Shown here one piece after another: positions 1 to 14,578 of a DNA stretch of 64,000 bases. Position numbers and translations under genes: made by a program. Source of the DNA: Brachynemurus nebulosus (taxonomy: Eukaryota; Arthropoda; Insecta; Neuroptera; Myrmeleontidae); the NCBI GenBank assembly GCA_035578155.1, contig JAPWDM010000012.1:11228501-11292500 (forward strand), given 5' to 3'. Each line of letters opens with the position of its first letter. The first letter of the stretch is position 1. The notes under the pieces are model-generated. The model worked only from the letters and a program-made list of their open reading frames with translations, was not told the DNA's origin and did no database searches.

Positions 1-2491
1 CTGCTGACAGGTATAACAAAATAGAACAAAACGAGCCATAGTCATGCAAGTGTAAAATTTCATCAGCTTTTTATTAAAAAACAAAAAGTGTCAATCATTA
101 GCTATCTAGTTTTCCAGCCGAGTACGCCACTGACCCTAGTTGACAAGGTGTATATCTACTGCTCTCAAAATGATTCAACAAGTGCGTATTGTACACGTGT
201 GAAGTGAGGGTTCTGTAATCAGAAGCAGGTAGAATTTTTTCCAACTTTCCAGATACATTTTTTACGATTTCACGTATAAAAAATAGACAAATATTACACG
301 CGCGTCTGTACTCAGTCATGTGTGTTACTATGGCGGCCAATTACGTGCTAATTTAATTTTCTATGTCTCTTCGTATTGATGGAATTCCTTGGTTTAAGCA
401 TATTAGAGCCAAGTTATACGAAATAATCTTAGTAGAAATTTCTTAGCAAGTGTTCGTAATATCCGTAATTGTTTAGATTGTTTTAAATTCATAGCTGGTA
501 AATGACAGGGACGGAGACACATTCTACGCTTTAAAGTCAATATTCTCTGCAAATGAGATTTAAAAATCCAAAGATTACATTTTAATAAAAATGAAAAGAA
601 TGACTTGAAAAACTTAAATAAATAATTCAGTTCCAATTTCATTTTATTTCGGTTTACCAGACAATGAAAAATTTTAATAAACTTGATCAAATTAAAAAAT
701 TTCTTTTTCTATTTAAGGGGGGAGTTCACGCCAGAAACGGCTAATAGACCAATTTTTTTTGAATTTCGTTTTTTGTTTTTATTTCGTTCTGTGGTTCTGT
801 ACAAACACGGTGATATATAAAACATGGCCAAAAAATTTTTTCTTCAAGTAGAAAAATATTTATTTGTGAGCCGCTGCACAGCCAAGTTGCTGCTCCTTTG
901 CAGATAACGCTCTCCCCCCCCCCCCCCGCGATTTGATCAGTGATATTTAGTTTTGGTGTGTACACGAGTTATATTATGCACTGAGATAATGTTCTTTTAT
1001 TTGTATGCCTTTGTAGACATTTTAATAAACAGTGAGTAAACCGCTTCTTTTGTTATTATTTTTGTTTTTTACCGTTTCCCGAAACTTGTGTTTTCCCGAC
1101 AAGGAAAATCATATCTCAAGTTCTAGAAAAGATAGAGACTTAATTTTTTTTTATTTTGTTCATAAAGATATTGCGCATAAAGTGGAGTATGCTTTTTCCA
1201 TTTGAACAATTGTAACTATTTTTAAATATTTTTTTTTAATAAAAAATTGGGTTTTATAATTTTTAGAAGTTTGAGATTACAATTTTATAGTTAATTTTTA
1301 AAATTACATGAAACCCATACTCAGCTTTATGGACAGGTCCTTTAGGAATAAAATAATGAAAAAATATTTAAAAAATATTCATTACTTTTTGAGATATGGC
1401 GTTCCTTGAAAACGCTTAAAAACTTGTGAAAAGGGGCCCCCTCCACCCATAGGGAAGGGTAATAAATGTTTCAAAAACAAAATTTTTTATTTGAAACCAT
1501 CCCTAATTTGAAAAAAATTTTAACAAGCAAAATAATCATAAATAAAAAATTTGCTTTTTTATTTGAAATCCTCCCTTGAGATAACTTGGATGTGAAAATG
1601 AACATTACATTTTTACTATCAAAATGATAAAAAAATTTATTTTTGAAATATTATAACAAGTTTGACAAAAGTCCTTTTACTATTGGTCTTATATAGATAC
1701 TTAATTTTGAAGAAATTTTGATAAAAATGAAAGCAAAAAGAATCAGGATGATTGTTTGAATTGTGGAAACGTGGAAAATTCTTTTTGAAAAAAAGTAGCG
1801 CCTCAGACAATAGCCACATATCTATCTAATTATGTCAAAATTTTTATTTTACAAGACAATAAAAATTATACCTATAAAAAAAAATTATTTTTGGTTTTAC
1901 CAAAACAGGTATATTAAACAACATGTGTGAAAAAAAATATTTTAAATGGAATTACGTAAATAGCTCTGTCATTAAAATCTCATTTTTTGTTTCGTAATAT
2001 AACATTCTATTTAATATATTTTAGTTTAAAACTTTTCTTTTCCCAATACTTAAACTTTTTTAAACTTTATTCAAAAAAGTAACCAAGCGTATATAAAAAA
2101 TAAATTATCTTATAATAAAGTCAAATTTTATTTGAAAAGTTAATATTTTTGAGGTAAATTACTTTTCTCTTCTTTTCTACGCAAAAATTACTCACCTCAT
2201 CATGTAAAAAAAAAACTACCCGGTGCCTCCGTTATGATTGCAATAAGTCACGCGCTTCGAGATGTCACGATATCACGTGCATAATTTACAATAATAATCT
2301 GACATGTAAAAAATTGGTGTTACAATGTTTGTATTTAATAATGACATCTTGATAAAGTATCAGCATTTCAAATCTTTAGAATTTCAAAGAAAATATTATG
2401 GATACGCATTTTATAAATAAAATATTGTGTTAGTAAGGTGATATTCTACAGTCTAGAAACATGAGTTTCGACCAATTTTTTCTACTACTAA
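1..2491. other. AT-rich intronic sequence, no gene recognised
   Basis: On the NOS reading this is intron. It has only short chance reading frames. Visible items are a 14-C run at 914-927 and, at 119-131, a GTACGCCACTG sequence like the end of the hAT element at 10122-10421, without a partner in view. Confidence 0.5.
914..927. repeat. Poly-C tract (14 C)
   Basis: Uninterrupted run of 14 C in otherwise AT-rich DNA. Confidence 0.9.
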
Positions 2492-3216
2492 CGAATTTCC
2501 GAATGAAAAATTCAGCTATTACGGCCACTGTTACGGTAACACTTGAGTCCGCAAAAATATATGAATATTTGCACGGTAACTCTCAAACGAAACATTCTAT
2601 TTTTACGAAGTTTGATGAGAACGTTGCAAGTCCTAAGTCCTTAGATGATTTTTTTTCAGTTAGACATGTTTGATGCCGAGAGCCTCGAAAAATGAGTCTT
2701 TTACTCAAATTCAAAAGTTTTCAAAATTTTTTTTTACACCACCGTATTAGTAAAGAGTGTGAAAAAATCACAGAAGTTTTTTAAACCATTACCTTAATGT
2801 GAGTGGATTTTCGAGAAGAAGTAGGTTTTGTAACAGGAAATTCGCTAGGTTCTGCAGGATGCTGCGCCAGGAGTAACCATTTTTACAGCTTGTTTATTGA
2901 TGTTTTGAGAAAATACAAAAAATTTTTGAAAAATAAAAATAAAAATTAGACGTATTGTCAACTGTCAATTATAATAAGTAAAGTGAAATATCTCTGTCGC
3001 AGCATCCTGCACAACATAGCGAATTTCCATTTACAAAAATTAGTTTTTCTCGGAAAGTAGCTGACAGAATAATAGTTTAAAAACCTTTTTGTGTGATTTT
3101 CTCCCCCTGTTTCAATAGTGTAAAAAAATGTCGCCAAAAATTTTTGAATAAGGATAAATTTTGGCAAAAAACTGGCTGTAATAGCTGAATTCCATTCTGG
3201 AAATTCGCTAAAAAAT
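2492..3216. repeat. R-family repeat, two head-to-head copies without the (TA)n core
   Basis: 2492-2875 begins CGAATTTCC and AATTCAGCTATTAC and ends at GCAGGATGCTGCG. 2990-3216 is an inverted, shortened copy starting CTCTGTCGCAGCATCCTGC and ending AAATTCGCTA. The same two ends recur at 5079-5775, 22807-23660 and 49391-49880, which define the family. Both ends carry an inverted TAGCGAATTTCC, so it is a non-autonomous inverted-repeat element of unknown class. Confidence 0.7.
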
Positions 3217-3302
3217 ATCTTAACATGTTAATATGTTTTAGGATGGAGTACCGTTGAAAAAATTAAACAGCACTTATAACTGGTATCAAAGACAATCGAG
3301 TA

Positions 3303-4223
3303 GGGGAGACCGGGTCAAAATCGTATAGCTAAGGATTTAGTGTTGTAAATGCTCAGCGTAGCTTCATTTTAAAACGTAAATGTATGAAACCAACGTTTAT
3401 AATTAGTCAGTTTCCTAAGGAACATATTTCGAATAATCCCAATATTTAACAAAAATAACACAAAAAATTCAAACCATTATTTATTACGGTTTTACCCCGA
3501 TACATGGACAAGACCGTATACTACACTCAACATCGAAGAATCGGTTTAAATCATCTTAAGCCTTTGCGCGTTGAAGAACCCAAATCATTTTTTGGTTTGA
3601 ATTTGTTGACTTAGTCTTGTATAATGTTGATTTTTGTTGACCTGACATGTTCGAGCAGTTTTGAAGTACCCCATGGTTCCGTCAAAAATAGCTTCAACGG
3701 CTTTCCTCATATTATTCCAATCCCATTTTTTTTACTAGTAATAGGTGATTACGTGGCATCTTTTTTACAATTAATAATAAAAAAATCAGTTTAGTTCATA
3801 TTCATACGACTAAATCAAAATCGTATATAGGCCGGTTTTACCCCGTACGGTTTTGACCCGGAGACCTATGTGTAAACAGATAATTCACTACCACCTATGC
3901 AAATCGATTTTGCCGAAACAAATATTGTAAATTACGAGTAAATACACACACTTTAACATAACTGATTGGAGACTAACTTGTAGTACACATAAACTTAACT
4001 ATTTTTTCTTGAATTTTCACAAAAATTAGATCAAGTCTATCAAAAAACACTAAAATGAAATATTTTGAAAACGTTCGTGCTTACCGCTGCAAGTGTTTGT
4101 TGACAAATAGCTCTCATTGGTGGACGCTATTGAGCGGCTTGCGTTCCGGAAATTTTAATTAATAGAAAAAATAAACCTACTATACTGTTTTACCCTGGTA
4201 TACGATTTTGTACAGGTTTCCCC
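3303..4223. mobile_element. TA-flanked pogo-like element, phrase CAAAATCGTATA
   Basis: Inverted ends: GGGGAGACCGGGTCAAAATC at the left and, read inward from the right, GGGGAAACCTGTACAAAATC, each bordered by TA as expected for Tc1/mariner/pogo insertion. The terminal phrase recurs inside near 3490 and at 3811-3867 as ACCCCG and AAAATCGTATA variants. A decayed pogo transposase start lies inside on the minus strand. Confidence 0.75.
3600..3759 (-). pseudogene. Pogo-type transposase N-terminal remnant
   Basis: Minus strand from ATG at 3759: the frame opens MPRN, then after a frame change reads WDWNNMRKAVEAIFDG and MGYFKTARTCQV. This is the pipsqueak-type helix-turn-helix that begins pogo/Tigger-like transposases (MPR start, then N-M-x-A-V-E-A, then G-Y-x-x-A). 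It is broken by a TAA in the MPRN frame and by later frame changes, so it cannot encode an active protein. The DDE catalytic core is absent, and the 921 bp host element is an internally deleted derivative. Confidence 0.7.
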
Positions 4224-4476
4224 TACAGACTACGTAAAATCGAATTTCGAGTATAATCGAAAACTACGTATAATCGCATTCTATTGAACCATAAAAAACA
4301 AATTATAAAAATGCTAGGTTACTATAGGTAATGAACTACTGATTTAAAATAATAATTGTTCAACTATTTGAATCGTTACAAAAAATAACAGATCATAAAA
4401 GTTTACTGACACTCCTAGGCACGTAAGTAACGGCTTACCGTCAATTAGTAAATAGATTTCTCTATGGAAATAGTTA

Positions 4477-4838
4477 CAGTCGACTCTCGTTAATTCGAAA
4501 CTGGAGGGACTCTTAAAATATTACGAATTATAGAGAGGTTCGAATTATCGCAGGTAACAATTTTAATTTTTTAAGCAATTGCGATGAATGAACTTGAACT
4601 TGTCTCAAAATGTACATACAATCTTTCTGTTTCTTTGAATTGTCTAGTGTTTGACGCCGATGAGTTCGAATTAACGCGTCGTTTTGTAACGTAGCAATGA
4701 TTTTTTCGTTCGAATTACCAAGTGTATAAAAATGTATTGTTTTAGTTCGAAATAAAGGAGATTTCGTAGGGAACTCGTGATACCTTTGAATTATAGAGTT
4801 TCGAATTATAGTACATTTGAATTAACGAGAGTCTACTG
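4477..4838. mobile_element. Pogo-like MITE, phrase TTCGAATTA
   Basis: 362 bp between TA dinucleotides. Left end CAGTCGACTCTCGTTAATTC; the right end read inward is CAGTAGACTCTCGTTAATTC. Inside, the phrase TTCGAATTA or close variants occurs at least seven times. The CAGT start and TA target fit pogo elements. No coding capacity. Confidence 0.8.
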
Positions 4839-4971
4839 TACTTATAGATTGCCTACTATTTATTTTTACTAAAATTACATTTTTATTAAACTAGATTTTT
4901 TTCGGCTTTAAGCCCCGAATTCTCAAACTGCATCCGAACACTTATGATCCGCTGTAAGTAATATACTTATA

Positions 4972-7185
<2,214 letters not shown>

Positions 7186-7807
7186 TATAAGCCATAAATG
7201 TATGGGTAAGTAAATTTAGGGATGTTGACGGTACTTTTTATTTCCTGTTTTACTGTTCTAATTCAATATAATTCAAAAAAAAATTCCATACTTCTTATCA
7301 CTTTTGTGTTACCATTTACTTCTTTCTCATTAGAAAGAAATTTAACTAAAGAACTCTTACATTTCAATTAATTCTAGAAAGCGTTCTACCACGTCTTTAA
7401 AAAAAAAAACATTTCTATTAGTTTATGTATTTTTTTTTTTAATATTTATATATTTTTACAGTTCGTGACTTTTGTATATTTTAAACAAAAATACTTGAAA
7501 TATTCTTAACAAAAGTGTTGTTATTCTTAATATGTACATAGTAATTAGCTTCACTAAATCTATATTTCAAATTATTTCCATTTAATCTTTATAACTTCAT
7601 ATTCAAAAAATTTCGTATTTACTGTTAAAGTATTCAAAAACTGAGGCGTAGTGTTATAAAACATGTTAAATAATATTTTAATGCTTCTCAGTTTTTGGTT
7701 TTGTACATTAAGGGGTTATATGCACGTAATTTTTCCCAAGACATTATTTTTTTACGCAAATCAAGATATCAAGAATATCTCCACAATATTTCATAAGAAT
7801 CTAAGTA

Positions 7808-8738
7808 GGGGAAGGCTCGCTGTAGTGGCCCAGGCAGGTAAAGTGGTCACCACTAGTTTGCAAATGAACTAGTAGATGTCATCGCTTGTTATTTAGTTTA
7901 AATTATAGATTGACAGTTTACATAGTGTCACGGTGCATATCAACTCGTTAGGTGTTACTTAGAACATTTTATTTAAAAAAAAGTGTTTCTTGTGCCCTCT
8001 GATCTAAGGTAAGTACTTACAAATATTGTATAAAATATATTGTATTATGAATACTTGGTTTTTGTGAATATTCCCTGTGTCTGTTGTAGTACTGAAGTAA
8101 TTAATTTTATAATAAACAATTATGAATCATACGTTGGGGCGGAACTTATTTCAGTTTTCCTATTTTACTTAGTTTCGGGTAATGTGGCCCACTATGTATA
8201 AAGGTAAAGTGGCCCAGTGGATCTAGTGGTGGTACCAGAATTGTGGCCGGAATCGATAGCAGAAGATGGCTGAGTACGATGTACGATATGCAAAAGATGT
8301 GTCTATGAAGTCTGCTCTGATTGCAATGAGGAAGATGGCGATTTTACTTGTGAGTTTTGTTTTAAAAATAAATAGATACCATCTGAGTACTTTGGATAAT
8401 TAAAAATTGTTTTTATGATTGCTAACTAGTAGCAAATTGTAATATTTTTGATTAAAAATTGTAATTTCATCTAAAAATTAAAAAGTCAGTTTTAATCTAT
8501 GTTAACTTTTAATATTAATAATACTATGCCACTTTACCTACCCAAGGTGGGTAATGTGGTCATTTTGTCACTTACGAAATAATTGATAATTTTTTATTAC
8601 TGTGAATATGTAAACCGTATGTATATTATAAAATAAAGACTTTATTAAATTTGCAATTGTATTATATCAAGAAATATCAATTAATTAAAACCGTTTAGGA
8701 AATATATCAATTCAAATCTTAGGGTGGCCACATTGCCC
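7808..8738. mobile_element. TA-flanked pogo-like element, phrase GTGGCC
   Basis: TA on both sides. Left end GGGGAAGGCTCGCTGTAGTG; right end read inward GGGCAATGTGGCCACCC, so the ends match only partly. The phrase AA(A/T)GTGG(C/T)C occurs near 7824, 7843, 8183, 8208, 8529 (reverse), 8554 and 8726. A transposase tail fragment lies inside. Confidence 0.65.
8274..8375 (+). pseudogene. Pogo-type transposase C-terminal Cys-rich tail, remnant
   Basis: 33 codons before TAG read VRCTICKRCVYEVCSDCNEE and end in DFTCEFC. The C-x2-C, C-x2-C and C-x2-C spacing resembles the zinc-binding tail found at the end of many insect pogo/Tigger-like transposases, where the segment usually starts with Trp. Here the codon before V is TGA, probably a decayed TGG. 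No DDE domain remains. Support is from motif memory, not a search. Confidence 0.55.
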
Positions 8739-9636
8739 TACCTTCCTTATTCAGAAAGTTATGTATGGTTGGAATCAGCCTTAAATTGATTATTCTGGAT
8801 TAGTTAAAAAATATCAGTAGTTGCCCATAAAAAATTACATTCAAAACTAAAAACATATTTTTCGTAAAAACATATTTCTTCAAAAATAGGATAATTTCTC
8901 AAAAAAGGAGTTTCAGTATTTTTTTTTTTATAACAAAATTTATTTAAATAAATTTTAATTTTAATTTAAAAAAATCAAAATGTATATACTTAAATTCTAC
9001 TATTTTCTTTTAACGTTAGTCCATATATAACCCCTTAAAGGCTCGCGATGCCCAATTTTAAAATTTCGTCTCTAAGCAAGTTTTAAAACCAAACGCTTCA
9101 ATTGTAGACTCCATATTATCGTACAACATTCTATTAATAACTAAACTAAATTTAAATTATAAATAAGTATTGATTTTTCCGGTTACAAGAAAAATATCAA
9201 TACGACACGGAAAATTCATTGTTTTTCCTTACAAATAGTGTTTGTTAATTCGTCGAAACTGATGAAAATCGTTTTTTCTTTTTATAAATTAAAAAAAATT
9301 TAAAACGTGTTCGGTTTTAAGCAAAAACGATTGAAAATAACATATTATCTAACATATGCTCATCTCTCATCTTCATGTATTTTAAACGAAATAATTTGCA
9401 TTTTGAAGAAAAACTGAAAAGTGATAGGGTCATGGTTTTCATTCAGTACGTATATATTTTTAATTGAAATCTTTTCGAAATATCCTCGAAAATTTTTTGT
9501 TCAAATAAGCCGTAAAAATATCTACCGAAGAATTGTTTTTTTTATCGAAACGTTTTCGTTCAAAAAGGAAAATATATATTGAAAACTATATATATATATA
9601 TATGATTTTTCTTGATCAATCACGCATAAAATTACT

Positions 9637-9752
<116 letters not shown>

Positions 9753-10121
9753 ATACTGTTGATTCAACATTTTCAGAATTTATTTCTTTTTTGGGGGTTC
9801 CAAAGCGAAAAATTTCGAACCCCTTGTAATTTCGAACCGAATTTCGTTACGTCTGCTATTTCTTCCGAAATTTACATAGGGTGAATGCGGGAGAGATGCC
9901 GCACATTTTGAAAACACTCTATAGTTCTTAAAGTATGCATTTAATTGATTTGAAATTTGGTACGTAATACATGTAAACATTGTTCTTTAAAATTATTTAT
10001 AAATAATTTTAAATTTTAAGTCTTAAAGGATTCATAATTAACATTTTTGTAGAGCCTGAAAAGCGGCGTCTCTCCCGGACCTATGGGAGAGATGTCGCAT
10101 CAAAAAAGGACAGACCCCGCA

Positions 10122-10421
10122 CAGAGGCCTAGCGACGGGGGTGCAAGGGGGTCTATCATGCACCGGGCGCCAAATGTGCACCAAAGAGGGGTGTCAAATG
10201 TGCCCCAAAGGGTGACAGGTCTTTGGGGGCGCCAAAAAAATGGGGTATGTGAGGTTTTTTTTTGGTTGTCACTTGTTTTTTGGGAGGAAAAAGATAATAT
10301 TTTTTCTACAGGCACGCCATTTTTTGACTCTGCCTCGGGCGCTACTTAGGCTAGGTCCGACTCTGAGAGGCGCTAATAAAGTGTCGTGCCCCGGGCGCCG
10401 GTTATGTTCACTACGCCACTG
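10122..10421. mobile_element. 300 bp hAT MITE with perfect 8 bp target duplication
   Basis: Flanked by ACCCCGCA at 10114-10121 and 10422-10429. Ends CAGAGGCCTAGCGA and, read inward from the right, CAGTGGCGTAGTGA, fitting the hAT terminal rule YARNG. It is far more GC-rich than its surroundings, so the reading frames of up to 88 codons over it are probably chance. Confidence 0.85.
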
Positions 10422-10438
10422 ACCCCGCATAGTTCATA

Positions 10439-10660
10439 TTAAAAATTTTGCATTTTACACACATCCCCATACATAATAATGCATGCCATATGTAACCATT
10501 TTTGGCACTTTATACATCTTAATCAGTCAACTTTTTTTTTTTGTTTCTGAGTACCTTTCAAAACATTTAATACACAGGCAATCATCATTATTTTCGTTAT
10601 CTTCACTAATATGAGGGGTCTTCCTGATCCATTAATGGATCTTTTATATTTACGTGGCAT
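10439..10660 (-). pseudogene. Internally deleted pogo-type transposase remnant
   Basis: From ATG at 10660 the minus strand reads MPRKYKRS, the usual start of pogo-like transposases. After a one-base shift it reads DDCLCIKC and then, past a TGA, LRCIKCQKWLHMACI up to TAA at 10439. So the N-terminus is joined almost directly to a Cys-rich tail, with the helix-turn-helix and DDE core missing. The TGA stands where Trp is expected, as at 8271-8273. It is an internally deleted, inactive copy that identifies the host element as pogo-like. Confidence 0.65.
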
Positions 10661-11132
10661 AATTTACAGTCCAAAAAAAAAAAAATTCAATAATTAAGGT
10701 AGGTATATAAGTCTATGTTTTTAATATGTAATATGATGCGGCATCTATACCAACTATAAATGCCGCATCTCTCCTTTTTGTTGGGATAGGTGCCGCATGC
10801 TGCTATAGCAAGCATAGTGCGGAATTACAACCTAAAATTTTATACAGTACTTTAAATATACCTAAATTAATAACAAAACTCATTTTCATTAAAACAGTGA
10901 AATATTCATTCTTAAATTCTAATGAATTAACTGCTTGGTAAAATATTATGTTAAAAAATTTCTTATCAATAATAAAAAGTTGGATAATTACTAAACTGGT
11001 GGACTAATCATAAATGTTACCATATACAGCTTAAATAAGTAACTTACTTTAACATATAATCCATTAATAGCACTATCTATCAATCAACGGACGAACTATG
11101 ACTACTGCGGCATCTCTCCCGCACTTACCCTA

Positions 11133-12866
11133 TATTTTTCGACCTGTCAAAATCAAATTTTATGTGCGCAAGTGTAAATTAGGGTTCAGTCGTGAATATA
11201 AAAAATTTGAACAAAATATAAATATTAGCACTTGATAAGAAGTAGAAAAAGTATGGTCTCGCCAGTAAGTGAAATTTTTCACGGGGAAATATTTCAGTAT
11301 TAGAAATAATCTGATTTCAACACATGCTGGGAAATGAATAAAATTTTCATTTGCGGCTATTACATATTCAATCGCCTATGTTCAGCGTTCTTAAAGAAAA
11401 TATCTCTCCTTAGAGAAGATACACGGAACCAAATTATTACGTAATTGACACTCCAACTAAATATCCAATATTTTATCCCGAAAATTATGAAAAATTTTAG
11501 CTGCCGAACCCGAATTTAATGCGTATGCAACATGCATTTGACGAACTTTTTTTAAATAGTCTAAAGAAAAAATAACATATCAAATAGAGAGAATTTTATA
11601 CCAATAAAAATTTTATTCCCAATGGCAATAACTAATTTTTTACAAATTGTATTCGGCAACTCGGAAAATACATATAAAAATATCTAAATACATATTTTAT
11701 GCATCCAAATATCGGTTATCTGATGAAATTTGAAGAAATTTGAATATTTTTACCAGGTGTATATTCTTACCGGGTGACTATTTCCTATTTATTAAAAGCT
11801 TTTCTAAGTGTTTCCGTTTCAAAATTTGTACTCGAATTTTAACTCACGTTCTGTTAGCCGATGCAGCTGAAATTTTGCATACTTAAGTAATGTGTGTAAC
11901 AATATCACGTGATGGTACCATTAAACTGATCTGATGATGGATCCGGCAAATATTTAACAAAAACTTACTGCCGAATTTAATTATATAATTTTATAAAACT
12001 GATAGAATATTTTCGTGTATTTACTATCGTAACCATAAATACTACTTAGCTGTCATGTCGTAAAAAATAATGTTTTAGCGTTTAGCAGTAACTGGGCAAA
12101 GAAATTTCTTAAGTGAATAGAAATAATAAACATTAGAATCCAACTGTAGGACTAACTTTGTAACAACTAAACAATTATTAAGATAAATACATATAATATT
12201 CAGACTAAAAAGAACTTTTGTATGAAGTTTGAAGCAACCGTATAACGTAGTTTATAAAAGCTTGAGGCAGTTAACCAAGTTTGCTAACTACTAACAATGA
12301 GAAATAAAGAAGCTACTTACATCTGAAACGGAAATAATTAATAATAACGCCTCATACCACTCTCTCAAACTTCACTCAAAATTTATTTTATATTTTTTAG
12401 TCTATTTTCCCAATTTTTTTTTACTTACTCGCGTTTCCTAGTATGGGTCATTTCACTTAAATTTAACCATCATTCATCACTTATGAATTTAAATAATTTC
12501 CATTTTCTTGGCTTTATCTCTTTCATTATTTCACTTACGTAAATTTCAAATTTGCAGTTTGTTTCAAGAAAATAATAGGAGATTCATTTGTTTCGAATAT
12601 AAGAATAATTTATTTGAAACGGAGTATATTTTACAAATTACAGAAGAAATTCAAGAAATGCAAAAAAATGTTCTCTTCTCCTCGGGGCCACTAAGCCAGT
12701 ATAGTGGTATAGACTATAGACACGCCTACATATTCATGTAAACAGTGTAAATGTATAAAGAAAACATAACAAACCCCTCTGATTTGTACACTTTGTGCAT
12801 TTCTTGAGTGTGCAGTTCTTAAACTTTTCTGTACTCTTTCAGTTTTGATTTTTTCTCGAATCCCTT
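11133..12866. other. AT-rich intronic sequence; decayed repeat at about 12200-12420
   Basis: No gene seen. 12221-12260 (ATGAAGTTTGAAGCAA, TATAAAAGCTTGAGGC) and 12345-12375 match the arms of the hairpin at 37546-37885, so a degraded copy of that family lies here. Confidence 0.5.
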
Positions 12867-14196
12867 GGGTCATTACACGCCACTTCATCCAGGTCATGTC
12901 ACCCATGACCTCAGATTTAGCTGAAAATTTTTTTATTTGTTTATTTAGCCATCCTAATCATCTGTACAAAATTTAAAAAAATTATCTCTAATAGTTTTCA
13001 AATTATGAATTTTTGAAATTCAGAAAAATAGGGTTAAAATGATGTTTCAGTGGTATCACTTTCGGTGACGTTATTATAATAAAAAATCTCTAACTTCTGT
13101 AATATTTAATATACAGCAATAATTTTTTCATCAAAATGTTCAGAAAAGTCAGGAGATTACAGAAAAAATAAACTTGGTTAATTATCACTTCATGTTTCTA
13201 TGTAATGCTTTGTTAGACTTAAATTTTGAGACATTTTTTAATCGATAAACAAAAAAATCTTTAAAAGTGATTATTGACCAAAGGTATAGCAGTAATTCTT
13301 TTTTTTTTAAATTTATCCTAAAGATGTAAACTAAAATAATCTGGAACAAAAATAATGGGTTTTTACTCGCTAATATTTTTCAGACACGTCCGACGTCCGG
13401 AAGCTCAAAAAACGAGTTTTTTGGAATAATTTCCCAAAATTCAAAATTTTTGTTTACACCATTGGAAAGAGGAAAAAAATCACATAAAAAAGGTCTTTAA
13501 ACTATAAAAGTTAGTTTTTCTTGGAAACTAGTTGACATAGAATAATAGTTTAAAGACCTTCTTTATGAAATTTTTTCCGCTCTTTCCAATGGTGTAAACA
13601 GAAATTTTGAATTTTGGGAAATTATTCCAAAAAGCTCGTTTTTGGAGCTTCTAGACATCGGACATGTCTGAAAAATATTAGCGGGTAAAAAACCATTATT
13701 TTGGTTTCAGATTATTTTAGTTTACATCTTTAGGGTAAATTAAAAAAAAATTACTACGGTTACTGCTATGCCTTTGGTCAATAATCACTTTTAAAGATTT
13801 TTTGTTTATCGATTAAAAAATGTCTCAAAATTTAAGTCTAACAAAGCATTACATAGAAACATGAAGTGATAATTAACCAAATTTATTTTTCCTGTAATCT
13901 CCTGACTTTTCTGAACATTTTGATGAAAAAATTATTGTTTTGTGTTAAATATTACAGAAGTTATGGATTTTTTAATATAATAATGTCACCGAAAGTGATA
14001 CCACGGAAACATCATTTTAACCCTATTTTGCTAAATTTCAAAAATTGATAACTTGAAAACTATTAGAGATAATTTTCTTAAATTGTGTACAGATGATTAG
14101 GATGGTTAAATAAACAAATAAAAAAATTTTCAGCTAAACCTGAGGTCATGGGTGACATTTTATGTTTTTATTGGATGATTTGAAATGAAATGACCC
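12867..14196. mobile_element. 1.33 kb palindromic element, 4 bp target duplication CCTT
   Basis: Arms of roughly 620 bp mirror each other around about 13505, from GGGTCATT at the left to AATGACCC at the right. CCTT borders both sides (12863-12866, 14197-14200). Shared landmarks include CATGTCACCCATGACCTCAG with its reverse near 14135. The centre contains R-family tail sequence (CACCATTGGAAAGAGG, GTTGACATAGAATAATAG). A related copy is at 53301-54048. No protein is recognised. Confidence 0.8.
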
Positions 14197-14578
14197 CCTT
14201 AAGATTTTTCTCGATGGTGCGCACGCATCAAAATGAAACACTTTGTTCACAATCGTATAATCAGTTATTTGAACCGTTTGTTGGCTTATTATGCTGCGTC
14301 ATTTTTTTTTTTCATTTCGGCCAAAAGATAAATTTCAAACTGTGGAGATGATACGTACGTGGAATAAATATGTTTTGACACTTTTATAAGAACATGGAAC
14401 AACATGAACGTGGACTTGTTCCAGGGAAAAAGAAAATATTTTAAATACAATATATCATCGTAACTCGCAGTAAAATATGACAGTGATGAATTCTTCATAT
14501 GATTGATATTAAGATAATAAAATCGACTACAGCATGTTACAGAATATATGTCGTCAAAATTAATAACAATGTTCTTAA

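Larger units (their letters stand above)
7712..9034. mobile_element. TTAA-flanked element (piggyBac-like MITE)
   Basis: TTAA at 7708-7711 and 9035-9038. Ends GGGGTTATATG and, read inward from the right, GGGGTTATATATGG. TTAA duplication is the signature of piggyBac-type insertion. No transposase; a pogo-like element (7808-8738) is nested inside. Confidence 0.65.
9879..11130. mobile_element. TA-flanked pogo-like element, phrase GCCGCATCTCTCCC
   Basis: Left end GGGTGAATGCGGGAGAGATG; right end read inward GGGTAAGTGCGGGAGAGATG; both bordered by TA. The same phrase recurs inside: a hairpin at about 10060-10099 and copies at about 10738-10800. It carries a pogo transposase remnant on the minus strand and is interrupted by a hAT element at 10122-10421. 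Confidence 0.8.

Noticed and set aside
10083..10422. Host gene in the GC-rich block
   Set aside because: The block is bounded by an exact 8 bp duplication and hAT ends, so it is an insertion.
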